Shown here piece by piece: positions 43,464 to 52,780 of a DNA stretch of 64,000 bases. The position numbers and the translations under genes are program-made. The DNA is from CAMBRQ01 sp945870325 (GTDB lineage: Bacteria > Bacillota > Clostridia > Lachnospirales > Lachnospiraceae), in the NCBI RefSeq assembly GCF_050313795.1, contig NZ_JBNPMC010000007.1, forward strand, positions 34,633-98,632, written 5' to 3'. Positions within the stretch are counted from its first letter, which is position 1, and each line of letters begins with the position of its first letter. A model generated the notes under the pieces. The model did not search any database, was not told where the DNA came from, and worked only from the letters and a program-made list of their open reading frames with translations.

Positions 43464-46400
43464 ATGGCACGAAAATATGACCTTATTTCTGAACTTTACA
43501 ACCGCACCTGCAAAACGGTTGTGTCAAATCCTCAGAACTGGCAGGCATTCTTAGCTTCGGCTTGCCGAAATTATAAGTTACGTTATGACGAACAGCTTCT
43601 TGTATATGCACAGCGACCTGATGCAACAGCGGTTCTTGAGATAGAGCAGTGGAACAAAATTTTTGGCAGATGGGTCAACCGAGGTGCAAGAGGTATTGCT
43701 GTTTTTGCTGATGAAAACCGTTCACGGCAAAGACTGACACATTACTTTGACATTTCAGATACTCACGAAAGCAGATATTCAAGAACAGTCCCGATTTGGG
43801 ATATGCGTCAGGAATACGAAGCTGATGTGATTGAAACATTGGAAAGCACTTTCGGAGAGATTGAGAATAAGAGCAGTCTTGCCGAAGCAATTATGGGAGC
43901 AGCAAGAAATGCGGCAGAGGATAATATCCCTGATTATCTGCAAGACCTTTACTATGCAACCGAGGGCAGTTCCTTTGAGGAAGTGGAAGAGGATATTGTA
44001 GCTTCCATTTATAAAAATGTTGTAGCAAACAGTGTGGCATATATGATGATGTCAAGGCTTGGCATCGATACGGATGGTTATTTTGAACTTGATGATTTCA
44101 GAGATGTTACCAATTTCAATACGCAGGAAACACTCAATGCACTTGGATTTGCTACCAGTGATATTGCAGAAATGGGATTGACGGAAGTATCTAAAACAAT
44201 TACTGCACTCAACCGTCAAAATCGCATAATTGTCGGTCAGGACAGAAATGAATACAATAAGGTTGAAAATAACGACGAAAGGAGTTTGGACAATGAACGA
44301 ACTGACCTACACGATGGTGGGCGATTACAGCCTTCCGAACCTGAAACTTCCACAGCAGCCGGAAGTGACTTTGGGCAGATACGCTCAGATGAGGAGAGAA
44401 TTTCTGAAGGAACATCACAGAGTCCTTTATTACAATCTCCTGACGAGGGGCGAACTGACACAGCACTTGGCGGAAGTGGAACAAAGAGCCAGCAAGATGG
44501 AGGAAACAATCCTGAGCCAGATGGCACAGAAAGAGGGAGTGACCGAACAGATGAAAGCAGAGGATATGATGAAATGGGTTCGTCTGATGAACTCCCTTCG
44601 CAGCTCGGCACAGGAAATCGTGAAAGCGGAAGTGATATTCGCTTAGAGTATTACGACAGAACGCACGAAGATAAAAGCCTTCCGTTCTTTGGGCGTGATG
44701 AAGTAATCAATGAAATTCTCAGAACGACACCACATTTGTCAGCAAGTCTGGAAAAAATTAAAGATTATTATGAACGTAATCCTGATAACAAAGACCGCAC
44801 AGAGTATATAAAGAGTATTTTCAATAATGATTATACCGAACTTACTTTAGAGGACGGCAGGACAGTAGGGTACAAGACCTTTGAAAACGTTCTGCATTTG
44901 TGGGAGGGCAAATACGACAGCAGAACCGCACAGAGCTATTATGATTGGGCTGTTATTGCCCGACATTTTGAAGCTATGCGATTACTGGGAGAATTAAGTG
45001 ACAGCATAAAACCATTACCGTCAATGGACGGTCAGATGACATTCATATTAGACGGTTGGGCAGAGGAAAAGAAAACCTCTGCCTTTGTTTTTTCTCAGGA
45101 GATTATCGATGCTGTTCTTGCGAATGGAAGCGGATTTTCTGAGGGGAAAATGCGTATCTATGAGCAGTTTGAAAAAAGTCTTTCTGCAAAAGAAAATGCC
45201 GACTTCTTGAAAAATGAATACGGTTGGGGCGGTTCTTATCCCGTTATAATCGGGGCAGGCATTGATGAGAGCCACGACGGAAAAGGTATTACGATTACGA
45301 AAGGCATCGGTAAAGAGAAGCCACATATCACGCTTTCGTGGTCGCAGGTGGAGAAACGTATCGGGGAACTTATCCGAATGGACAGATACTTAAATCCAAA
45401 GGAAAAAGAACGCTATCCTCAGTGGCTTGAAAGTCAAGAGGAACGCAGAGCCAAAATCGAGGAAACGAAAAGAAACCGAGAGATACTCTCTAATGCACCG
45501 CCGGAGCAGGAGGTAGAACCAGCCGAAAAAGAACCTGAAGAAGCAGAACAGCTACAAGATGTGCAGTATGAATATCATCTTGGCGATAAGGTGTATATCG
45601 GCGCTTCTGAGTACGAAATCTTATCTGTTGATGATGAGAGAGTAATGCTCTATGACTATGATATTCCACTGTTCAATAAGGAATTTTCACGCACAGAGTT
45701 TGACAGAAAAGTGCGAGAGAACCCGATGAATGAGCATTTGATTGTAAAGGAAGAACCTGCCGAAGAAAGAAATGAAACGGAAGAAGTTCAGACCAATATG
45801 GGCAGTATGCCGATTGAAGATTACCGAGAGATAGTAGCTTCGCAGTCAGGTTTTGACAGCTATGATGAGATGTATCATCAGGGATATCGCATAGGAAACG
45901 GTTATGATAAAGAGCCTGAGCCGGTAGTTCCCGCTTGGGAGCAGAAGAAAAAAGTCAAAGGCTTTGACTTGCACCCTGATGTGCCTATGGCAGACCGTCA
46001 CACCTTTAATCTTAGAAAAAATGAGGTTGAAACGGTTGGTAAAAAGGAACGCTTCCGCAGAAATATTATGGCAATACAGCTTCTCAAAAAATGTCAGGAA
46101 GAAAACAGATTTGCCACGCCTGAAGAACAGATTGTTTTATCAAAGTATGTCGGTTGGGGTGGGCTTTCAGAAGCCTTTGATGAAAATAATTCAGCGTGGG
46201 CAACGGAATATCTGGAACTTTCTTCGGTATTAACACCGGAGGAATATGCTTCGGCAAGAGAAAGCACATTGACTGCGTTCTACACGCCGCTTGAAGTTAT
46301 CACAGCCATTTATAAGGCAATGGAGCAGATGGGCTTTCAGGAGGGCAACTTGTTAGAGCCGTCCTGCGGTATCGGCAATTTCATCGGTATGTTGCCGGAC

Positions 46401-49400
46401 GCAATGCAGGACAGTAAGATTTACGGTGTGGAACTTGATACGATTTCCGCAGGGATTGCACAGCAGCTTTACCAGAAAACAACCATTGCGGCACAAGGAT
46501 TTGAAGAAACAAATCTGCCGGACAGCTTCTTTGATGGAGTGGTTGGAAATGTACCTTTTGGAGATTTTAAGGTATCGGATAAAAGGTATGACAAGCATAA
46601 GTTCCTGATACACGATTACTTTTTTGCCAAGTCCCTTGATAAGTTAAGACCCGGCGGTGTAATGGCTCTTGTAACAAGCAAAGGCACAATGGATAAGGAA
46701 AACTCGGCGGTACGAAAATATATTGCACAGAGGGCAGAGCTTCTTGGAGCAATCCGATTGCCGAATAACACCTTTAAGGGTAATGCAGGAACGGAAGTCG
46801 TTTCAGATATTCTTATCCTGCAAAAACGTGACAGACTGATAGATATTGAGCCGGATTGGGTTCATCTTGATACCGATGAGAACGGAATTAAGATGAACTC
46901 TTATTTTGTGCAGCACCCCGAAATGATACTTGGAGAAATGAAAATGGTATCGGGGCGTTTCGGTATGGAAGCAACTTGTGTGCCGTATGAAAATGCAGAC
47001 CTTGCAGCACAGCTTGATGAAGCAGTAGCAAACATTCACGGAGAAATCACGGAATATGAAGCCGAGGAAGAACTGGAGGAGGAAGATAATTCTATTCCGG
47101 CAGACCCGACAGTGAGAAACTTTTCCTATACGGTGGTGGACGATAAAATCTACTATCGTGAAAATTCCCGTATGACTCCGGTGGAAGTGTCGGCAACCGC
47201 AGAGAACCGAATTAAGGGTATGATTGCTATTAGAAATTCCGTCAGAACGCTGATTAAATTGCAGACAGAAGATTACCCCGACAGTGAAATCAAAGCGGAG
47301 CAGGAGAGATTAAACAGACTTTATGATACCTTTTCAGGTAAGTACGGACTCATTAACAGCCGTGCAAATACTTCTGCTTTTTCGCAGGACAGTTCATTCT
47401 CTTTGCTTTCCGCATTGGAAATAATCGGAGAGGACGGAGAACTGGAGCGTAAGGCTGATATGTTTTCTAAGAGGACAATCAAGCCGCATACTCCGGTTAC
47501 TTCTGTTGATACGGCAAGCGAAGCGTTGGCGGTATCTCTTGGAGAAAAAGCCACGATTGATATGGACTATATGATGGAGCTTTCCGGTAAATCGGAGAAT
47601 GAAATCTTTGAAGATTTAAAGGGTGTTATCTTCCTAAATCCGCTTTATGAGTATGGAAATTCTTACGAACCGAAGTATCTAACGGCTGATGAATACCTTT
47701 CGGGTAATGTCAGAGAGAAGCTGAAGATTGCAAAGAACTCGGCAGAACTCTATCCGGAAGATTATAAGGTCAATGTGGAAGCACTTCAAAAGGTGCAGCC
47801 GAAAGACCTGACTGCAAGTGAAATTTCTGTGCGACTTGGTGCAACTTGGCTGCCACCGGACGATGTGCAGGAGTTTATCTTTCATTTGCTTGAAACACCA
47901 CGCTATGCACAGTGGAATATCAAAGTTCACTTCTCTCCATTTACGAGTGAGTGGAATATTGAGGGTAAATCTTACGATAAAGGAAATGTAAGGGCATATA
48001 ACACTTACGGAACTTCCCGCATCAATGCCTATAAGATTATCGAGGAAACGTTGAACTTAAAAGATGTGCGTATCTTTGATTATATCGAAGATGATGAGGG
48101 CAGGAAAAAGGCTGTCCTGAATAAAAAGGAAACAGCGATTGCTCAGTCGAAGCAGGAAATGATTAAGCAGGAATTTCAGGACTGGATATGGTCTACCCCT
48201 GAACGCAGGGAAAGGCTTTGCAAATCCTACAATGAGAAATTCAATAGCGTCAGACCTCGTGAGTATGATGGAAGTCATATCATCTTCAATGGTATGAACC
48301 CTGAAATTGAACTCAGGGAACATCAGAAAAATGCGGTTGCCCATATCCTTTATGGAGGAAATACGCTTCTTGCACACGCAGTCGGAGCAGGAAAAACTTT
48401 TGAAATGGTAGCGGCAGCACAGGAGTCGAAAAGGCTTGGGCTTTGTAACAAGTCACTGTTTGTTGTACCCAATCACTTGACCGAACAATGGGCGGCTGAG
48501 TATTTGCAGCTCTATCCGGCGGCAAATATCCTTGTCGCAACAAAGAAAGATTTTGAAACCAAGAACCGTAAAAAGTTCTGCGGCAGGATTGCAACCGGAG
48601 ATTATGACGCAGTTATCATCGGACATTCACAGTTTGAGAAAATCCCGATGTCCATTGAAAGACAGAGGACAATCTTAGAACAGCAGCTTGAGGAGATAAC
48701 CGGAGGAATTGCAGAACTCAAGCGAAACCGAGGGGAAAACTTCTCCATAAAGCAGCTTGAAAAGTCAAAGAAATCTATCAAGCAGAAACTTGATAAACTC
48801 AATGACCAGACGAAAAAAGATGATGTTGTAACATTTGAGGAACTTGGTGTAGACAGGCTTTTTGTTGATGAAAGCCATTATTACAAGAACCTTTATCTTT
48901 ATACAAAAATGCGTAATGTGGGCGGTATCGCACAGACGGAAGCCCAGAAATCTTCCGACCTCTTTATGAAGTGTCGCTACCTTGACGAGATTACCGGAGG
49001 GCGAGGAACCGTGTTCGCAACGGGTACACCTATCTCAAACAGTATGGTGGAACTCTACACGATACAGCGATATTTGCAGTACAACACGCTTGTGAAAAAT
49101 GGGTTGCAGCACTTTGATGCCTGGGCTTCCACTTTTGGAGAAACCATTACGGCAGTGGAACTTACACCGGAAGGAACGGGATACAGAGCAAAGACAAGGT
49201 TTGCAAAATTCTATAACTTGCCTGAACTAATGGCAATGTTCAAGGAGATAGCGGACATTAAAACAGCAGATATGTTGAACCTGCCAGTACCAGAAGCAAA
49301 GTACCATAACATTGCAGTAAAGCCGTCGGAAATGCAGAAGGAAATGGTTGCTTCCCTTGCAGAGAGAGCCGAGCAGGTGCGTGGCGGCGGTGTGGATTCA

Positions 49401-50783
49401 AGCGTAGATAATATGCTGAAAATCACGAATGACGGAAGAAAACTGGCTCTTGACCAGCGTATGCTAAACGATATGCTGCCTGATTTTGAGGGCAGTAAAA
49501 TCAATGCCTGCGTCGATAACATCTATCGGATATGGGAAGAAAATATCGACAAAAAATCGGCACAGCTTGTGTTCTGCGACCTTTCCACTCCGAAGAATGA
49601 TGGCACATTTTCCGTCTACAACGACATCAGAAAGAAGCTGATTGAGAGAGGTATTCCTGAAAGTGAAGTGAAGTTCATACACGAAGCCGACACGGATATG
49701 AAGAAAAAAGAACTGTTCCAAAAGACCCGCAAGGGAGAAGTCAGAGTGCTTCTCGGCTCTACTCAGAAGATGGGAGCAGGGACGAACGTGCAAGACAAAC
49801 TTATTGCACTTCACGATGTGGATTGTCCGTGGCGACCTTCAGATTTGGAGCAGCGTTCCGGTAGAATTGTCCGTCAGGGCAATGAAAATCCGCAGGTAGA
49901 TATTTACCGCTATGTAACAGAGCAGACCTTTGATGCATACCTCTATCAGCTTGTGGAAGGTAAGCAGAAGTTCGCAAGTCAGATTATGACGAGCAAATCT
50001 CCGGTTAGGTCGGCAGAGGATATTGATGAAACCGCACTGTCCTATGCAGAGATAAAAATGCTTGCAACAGGCAATCCGTATATCAAAGAAAAAATGGACT
50101 TAGATATTCAGGTGCAGAAGCTGAAGATGTTAAAATCCAATTTCTTATCGGAGAAATACGGACTGGAGGATAAGGTCATCAAGTTCTATCCACAACAGAT
50201 TGCTTACTTAAAATCCCGTGTAGAGGGACTTACAAAAGATGTTGAAACAGCAAAATCACACCCGAAACCGATAGACGAGCAGCCGCTTGGAATGATGGTA
50301 TCGGGTGTTTCTTATGCCGAAAAAGCGGAAGCAGGTCAGGCAATCATCAATGCCTGCAAGTCAATGAACAGTCCTGATGCGATACCACTTGGCGAGTACC
50401 GTGGCTTTCAAATGGAGCTGTATTTTGATACGGTGCAGCGTAATTATGTTGTGAAACTGAAAGGCGAAACGAGCAGAGATGTACCGCTTGGCGATGACGC
50501 TCACGGTAATATCGTGAGAATAGATAATGGCATAGAACGCTTTGAGGAAGCACTTGCTGATACGAAAAACAGCCTTGAAAATACGGAGAAGCAGTTTGAA
50601 ACAGCGAAGCAGGAAATCGAAAAGCCGTTTGCCAAAGAGGAAGAACTGAGGGCAAAAACTGCCCGACTTGATGAGCTGAATATCCTGCTCAATATGGATA
50701 AAAAAGAAAATGAGATTGTCGGCGGAGAACCTGATGAGGGCGAAGCAGTCGGCGGCAGAAAGGAAAAATCGTATGAGAGATAA
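43464..50783 (+). CDS. Giant DNA methylase-SNF2-like helicase fusion protein
   Basis: A 2439-residue protein of the large helicase found in Tn1549-like elements. Residues about 1-240 are a conserved N-terminal domain; 270-400 is a low-complexity linker where tnpV is nested in another frame. Near 963 is LEPSCGIGNF (methylase motif I) and near 1028 NVPFGDF (motif IV, NPPF-like). A superfamily 2 helicase follows: GAGKT near 1640, DESHYYKN near 1801, ATGTPISNS near 1853 and QRSGRIVRQG near 2128. It may protect or process incoming DNA. It ends KSYER and starts after AAGGAGG. Confidence 0.85.
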   Translation: MARKYDLISELYNRTCKTVVSNPQNWQAFLASACRNYKLRYDEQLLVYAQRPDATAVLEIEQWNKIFGRWVNRGARGIAVFADENRSRQRLTHYFDISDTHESRYSRTVPIWDMRQEYEADVIETLESTFGEIENKSSLAEAIMGAARNAAEDNIPDYLQDLYYATEGSSFEEVEEDIVASIYKNVVANSVAYMMMSRLGIDTDGYFELDDFRDVTNFNTQETLNALGFATSDIAEMGLTEVSKTITALNRQNRIIVGQDRNEYNKVENNDERSLDNERTDLHDGGRLQPSEPETSTAAGSDFGQIRSDEERISEGTSQSPLLQSPDEGRTDTALGGSGTKSQQDGGNNPEPDGTERGSDRTDESRGYDEMGSSDELPSQLGTGNRESGSDIRLEYYDRTHEDKSLPFFGRDEVINEILRTTPHLSASLEKIKDYYERNPDNKDRTEYIKSIFNNDYTELTLEDGRTVGYKTFENVLHLWEGKYDSRTAQSYYDWAVIARHFEAMRLLGELSDSIKPLPSMDGQMTFILDGWAEEKKTSAFVFSQEIIDAVLANGSGFSEGKMRIYEQFEKSLSAKENADFLKNEYGWGGSYPVIIGAGIDESHDGKGITITKGIGKEKPHITLSWSQVEKRIGELIRMDRYLNPKEKERYPQWLESQEERRAKIEETKRNREILSNAPPEQEVEPAEKEPEEAEQLQDVQYEYHLGDKVYIGASEYEILSVDDERVMLYDYDIPLFNKEFSRTEFDRKVRENPMNEHLIVKEEPAEERNETEEVQTNMGSMPIEDYREIVASQSGFDSYDEMYHQGYRIGNGYDKEPEPVVPAWEQKKKVKGFDLHPDVPMADRHTFNLRKNEVETVGKKERFRRNIMAIQLLKKCQEENRFATPEEQIVLSKYVGWGGLSEAFDENNSAWATEYLELSSVLTPEEYASARESTLTAFYTPLEVITAIYKAMEQMGFQEGNLLEPSCGIGNFIGMLPDAMQDSKIYGVELDTISAGIAQQLYQKTTIAAQGFEETNLPDSFFDGVVGNVPFGDFKVSDKRYDKHKFLIHDYFFAKSLDKLRPGGVMALVTSKGTMDKENSAVRKYIAQRAELLGAIRLPNNTFKGNAGTEVVSDILILQKRDRLIDIEPDWVHLDTDENGIKMNSYFVQHPEMILGEMKMVSGRFGMEATCVPYENADLAAQLDEAVANIHGEITEYEAEEELEEEDNSIPADPTVRNFSYTVVDDKIYYRENSRMTPVEVSATAENRIKGMIAIRNSVRTLIKLQTEDYPDSEIKAEQERLNRLYDTFSGKYGLINSRANTSAFSQDSSFSLLSALEIIGEDGELERKADMFSKRTIKPHTPVTSVDTASEALAVSLGEKATIDMDYMMELSGKSENEIFEDLKGVIFLNPLYEYGNSYEPKYLTADEYLSGNVREKLKIAKNSAELYPEDYKVNVEALQKVQPKDLTASEISVRLGATWLPPDDVQEFIFHLLETPRYAQWNIKVHFSPFTSEWNIEGKSYDKGNVRAYNTYGTSRINAYKIIEETLNLKDVRIFDYIEDDEGRKKAVLNKKETAIAQSKQEMIKQEFQDWIWSTPERRERLCKSYNEKFNSVRPREYDGSHIIFNGMNPEIELREHQKNAVAHILYGGNTLLAHAVGAGKTFEMVAAAQESKRLGLCNKSLFVVPNHLTEQWAAEYLQLYPAANILVATKKDFETKNRKKFCGRIATGDYDAVIIGHSQFEKIPMSIERQRTILEQQLEEITGGIAELKRNRGENFSIKQLEKSKKSIKQKLDKLNDQTKKDDVVTFEELGVDRLFVDESHYYKNLYLYTKMRNVGGIAQTEAQKSSDLFMKCRYLDEITGGRGTVFATGTPISNSMVELYTIQRYLQYNTLVKNGLQHFDAWASTFGETITAVELTPEGTGYRAKTRFAKFYNLPELMAMFKEIADIKTADMLNLPVPEAKYHNIAVKPSEMQKEMVASLAERAEQVRGGGVDSSVDNMLKITNDGRKLALDQRMLNDMLPDFEGSKINACVDNIYRIWEENIDKKSAQLVFCDLSTPKNDGTFSVYNDIRKKLIERGIPESEVKFIHEADTDMKKKELFQKTRKGEVRVLLGSTQKMGAGTNVQDKLIALHDVDCPWRPSDLEQRSGRIVRQGNENPQVDIYRYVTEQTFDAYLYQLVEGKQKFASQIMTSKSPVRSAEDIDETALSYAEIKMLATGNPYIKEKMDLDIQVQKLKMLKSNFLSEKYGLEDKVIKFYPQQIAYLKSRVEGLTKDVETAKSHPKPIDEQPLGMMVSGVSYAEKAEAGQAIINACKSMNSPDAIPLGEYRGFQMELYFDTVQRNYVVKLKGETSRDVPLGDDAHGNIVRIDNGIERFEEALADTKNSLENTEKQFETAKQEIEKPFAKEEELRAKTARLDELNILLNMDKKENEIVGGEPDEGEAVGGRKEKSYER
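44293..44646 (+). CDS. tnpV: TnpV-like transposon protein, nested in the helicase gene
   Basis: A 117-residue frame inside the helicase gene, in another reading phase, beginning MNELTYTMVGDYSLPNLKLP. This opening and the following RYAQMRREFLKEHH and helical tail match TnpV proteins of Firmicute transposons. A good ribosome site AAAGGAG (44278-44284) is eight bases before the ATG. The helicase frame here is a low-complexity stretch of Gly, Ser, Glu and Gln, as expected if tnpV is the constrained frame. Function of TnpV is unknown. Overprinting is inferred. Confidence 0.8.
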   Translation: MNELTYTMVGDYSLPNLKLPQQPEVTLGRYAQMRREFLKEHHRVLYYNLLTRGELTQHLAEVEQRASKMEETILSQMAQKEGVTEQMKAEDMMKWVRLMNSLRSSAQEIVKAEVIFA

Positions 50784-50803
50784 ACAGGAAGGAGGTGGTC
50801 GAT

Positions 50804-51766
50804 ATGCCATTTATCGCACCTGAGTTAATCATTCAGGCGAAGCAGATGGACTTACTAACTTATCTGAAAAATTATGAACCGTATGAGCTGGTTAAGTTTT
50901 CAGGTAATACCTATTGCACCAGAACCCACGACAGTTTGAAGATTTCAAACGGAAAATGGATATGGTGGTCGAGAGGTATCGGTGGCAGGAGTGCTTTGGA
51001 TTATCTGATTAAGGTCAAAGGTTACAGCTTCCTTGAAGCGGTGGAAACCATTATCGGACACACAGCGATTCAGGCTCCGGTCTATGAAAAGCCACAGCCA
51101 AAAGAGGAAAATAAACCACTTCTTCTCCCTGAAAAATGTGCTTCCAACAGAGTAATTACAGAGTATCTTTTCGGGAGAGGAATAGATTTTGAAATCATCA
51201 ATTACTGTATCTCTAATGACCTTATCTTTGAGAGCCTGCCGTATCACAATGTTGTGTTTGTAGGCTATGACGAGAAGAAAGAGCCGAAATATGCAGCCTA
51301 CCGTTCCACGAATAAGCGTAGGATTATGGGCGATTGCAGTGGCAGTAAAAAAGATTATTCTTTTCGGCTTGGTAAGGAAAACTTGGAGGAAGTACACCTC
51401 TTTGAGTGTGCCATTGACTTATTATCCTATGCCACGCTTGCGAAGCTGAACGGGCAGGATTGGAAAGAAATGAGCTTTGTTTCGCTGTCCGGGGTGTATT
51501 CTCCGGCAAAGAAAATTGAGGACAGTAAAGTGCCGATTGCACTGGAAAAGTATCTTGGCAGTAACCCATCTGTCAGGAAAATCCGTATCCATTTTGACAA
51601 TGATATAGCGGGCAGAAAGGCAGCACAGACCTTAAAAACCATTCTGCCGGATAAGTATGAAATCGTTGATGAGCCACCAAAAGCAGGTAAGGACTTCAAC
51701 GATTTTCTTTGTATGCGGATGGAAATTTACAATAAAAAAATACACGAAAGGAATGAAGAACGATGA
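50804..51766 (+). CDS. DUF3991/toprim domain protein (primase-like)
   Basis: A protein of 320 residues. The N-terminal part (LLTYLKNYEPYELVKFSGNTYCTR, then GGRSALDYLIKVKG) resembles the CHC2-like zinc and DUF3991 modules. A toprim core follows (VHLFECAIDLLSYATL with the conserved Glu, and IRIHFDNDIAGRKAA with Asp-x-Asp-like residues). It may prime the transferred strand in the recipient. ATG 50804 follows GGAGGTGG; GTG 50795 overlaps that site. Confidence 0.8.
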   Translation: MPFIAPELIIQAKQMDLLTYLKNYEPYELVKFSGNTYCTRTHDSLKISNGKWIWWSRGIGGRSALDYLIKVKGYSFLEAVETIIGHTAIQAPVYEKPQPKEENKPLLLPEKCASNRVITEYLFGRGIDFEIINYCISNDLIFESLPYHNVVFVGYDEKKEPKYAAYRSTNKRRIMGDCSGSKKDYSFRLGKENLEEVHLFECAIDLLSYATLAKLNGQDWKEMSFVSLSGVYSPAKKIEDSKVPIALEKYLGSNPSVRKIRIHFDNDIAGRKAAQTLKTILPDKYEIVDEPPKAGKDFNDFLCMRMEIYNKKIHERNEER

Positions 51767-52182
51767 ATGATTCTAAGATTAAAGTTCTCTTGGTAGAACC
51801 GGAAAAGTACCCGAAGGAAATTGTAATTGACGACACTCTGGAAGCAATGCAGGAGGTTGTCGACGGGGATATTGAAGAATATATGCCCTTTGATGATGAC
51901 GTTGCAATCATCTGTAATGAGGAAGGAAAGATGAGAGGACTTCCGCTTAACCGTGCAGTTTATGTGCAGGACAATGATAAGAAAGAGATGGTAGATATTA
52001 TCTGCGGCAAGTTCTTTATCTGTTATGCACCGCCTGAGAGCGAGAGCTTTCAGAGCTTGCCGGACGATATGATGAAGAAATACAAGGAACAGTTCAAGTA
52101 TCCCGAACGCTTTTCTAAGGAAGTGGGCGGTAATATCGTGGCTGAACCTTTTAAGCCGAAATCAAAGGATTATGAGAGATAG
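51763..52182 (+). CDS. DUF3846 family protein
   Basis: A 139-residue acidic protein with the DUF3846 pattern: IKVLLVEPEKYPKEIVI, EAMQEVVDGDIEEY, and RGLPLNRAVY. It overlaps the preceding toprim gene by four bases (ATGA). Found in phages and ICEs of Firmicutes; function unknown. It ends with KDYER. Confidence 0.8.
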   Translation: MNDSKIKVLLVEPEKYPKEIVIDDTLEAMQEVVDGDIEEYMPFDDDVAIICNEEGKMRGLPLNRAVYVQDNDKKEMVDIICGKFFICYAPPESESFQSLPDDMMKKYKEQFKYPERFSKEVGGNIVAEPFKPKSKDYER

Positions 52183-52189
52183 TAGACTG

Positions 52190-52300
52190 AGAACGGGGCA
52201 ACCCGGAGGAGATGTTTATTCTTAGCGAGCAGACCATTTGGATAAACACAGTTTCCCAAACGGTAAAAGGCTCGTTAGGGGTTGCCCCTAATACCCCGTG
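52190..52300 (+). other. Candidate origin of transfer (oriT)
   Basis: Gene-free region directly before the MobC/relaxase operon. It has a perfect 7-bp inverted repeat TTAGGGG-TTG-CCCCTAA (52275-52291) followed by TACCCCGTG, and an outer 10-bp inverted repeat GGGGCAACCC (52195) with GGGTTGCCCC (52279). This is the arrangement expected for a MOBP oriT; the nick site is not proven. Confidence 0.6.
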
Positions 52301-52317
52301 AGAAAGGAGAACTTGAT

Positions 52318-52476
52318 TTGAGAGAGTTATTACTTATCGCCGCCGGAACACTGCTCGGCAGTTGTCTTGGCGTTACGATGATGTGCTTATTCCAGATTAA
52401 CAAAGATTGCAGAGTAAAGAGAAAGGAAGATACCGATTATGAGAAAGAGAAACATTCAGAAGATTGTACGCTTTAA
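52318..52476 (+). CDS. DUF3789-like small membrane protein
   Basis: A 52-residue protein with TTG start at 52318, nine bases after AAAGGAG. It has a single membrane segment (LLLIAAGTLLGSCLGVTMMC) and a charged C-terminal tail. DUF3789 peptides are found at this spot, before mobC, in related elements. It overlaps mobC by 38 bases. Function unknown. Confidence 0.65.
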   Translation: MRELLLIAAGTLLGSCLGVTMMCLFQINKDCRVKRKEDTDYEKEKHSEDCTL

Positions 52477-52780
52477 CCGCAAGGAAGCACAGGATTTGGC
52501 AGCTAAGGCAAAGAAGGCTTGTCTTTCCGAAGCAGGGCTTATCCGTTTGCTTATCAGAGGTTACGAACCGAAAGAGAAACCCGATGACCGCTTTTATGAT
52601 GTGATGAGGGAACTTTCCTCTATCGGTAATAACATCAATCAGCTTGCGGCTAAAGCTAATACGCTTGGTTTCATTGACGCACCTATGCTGAAGAATGAAG
52701 CTGCAAAGTGGAATGAGTTCCAGTCAGAGATTGAGAGGACATATCTTCGTCCAAATCAGAGCGAAATGAAATGGCAGTAA
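52439..52780 (+). CDS. mobC: MobC-family relaxosome protein
   Basis: A 113-residue protein. The N-terminal ribbon-helix-helix-like part (IVRFNRKEAQDLAAKAKKACLS, then SEAGLIRLLIRGY) is followed by the MobC C-terminal pattern (LSSIGNNINQLAAKANTLG). It should bind oriT and help open DNA for the relaxase, whose gene overlaps by 10 bases. Confidence 0.88.
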   Translation: MRKRNIQKIVRFNRKEAQDLAAKAKKACLSEAGLIRLLIRGYEPKEKPDDRFYDVMRELSSIGNNINQLAAKANTLGFIDAPMLKNEAAKWNEFQSEIERTYLRPNQSEMKWQ

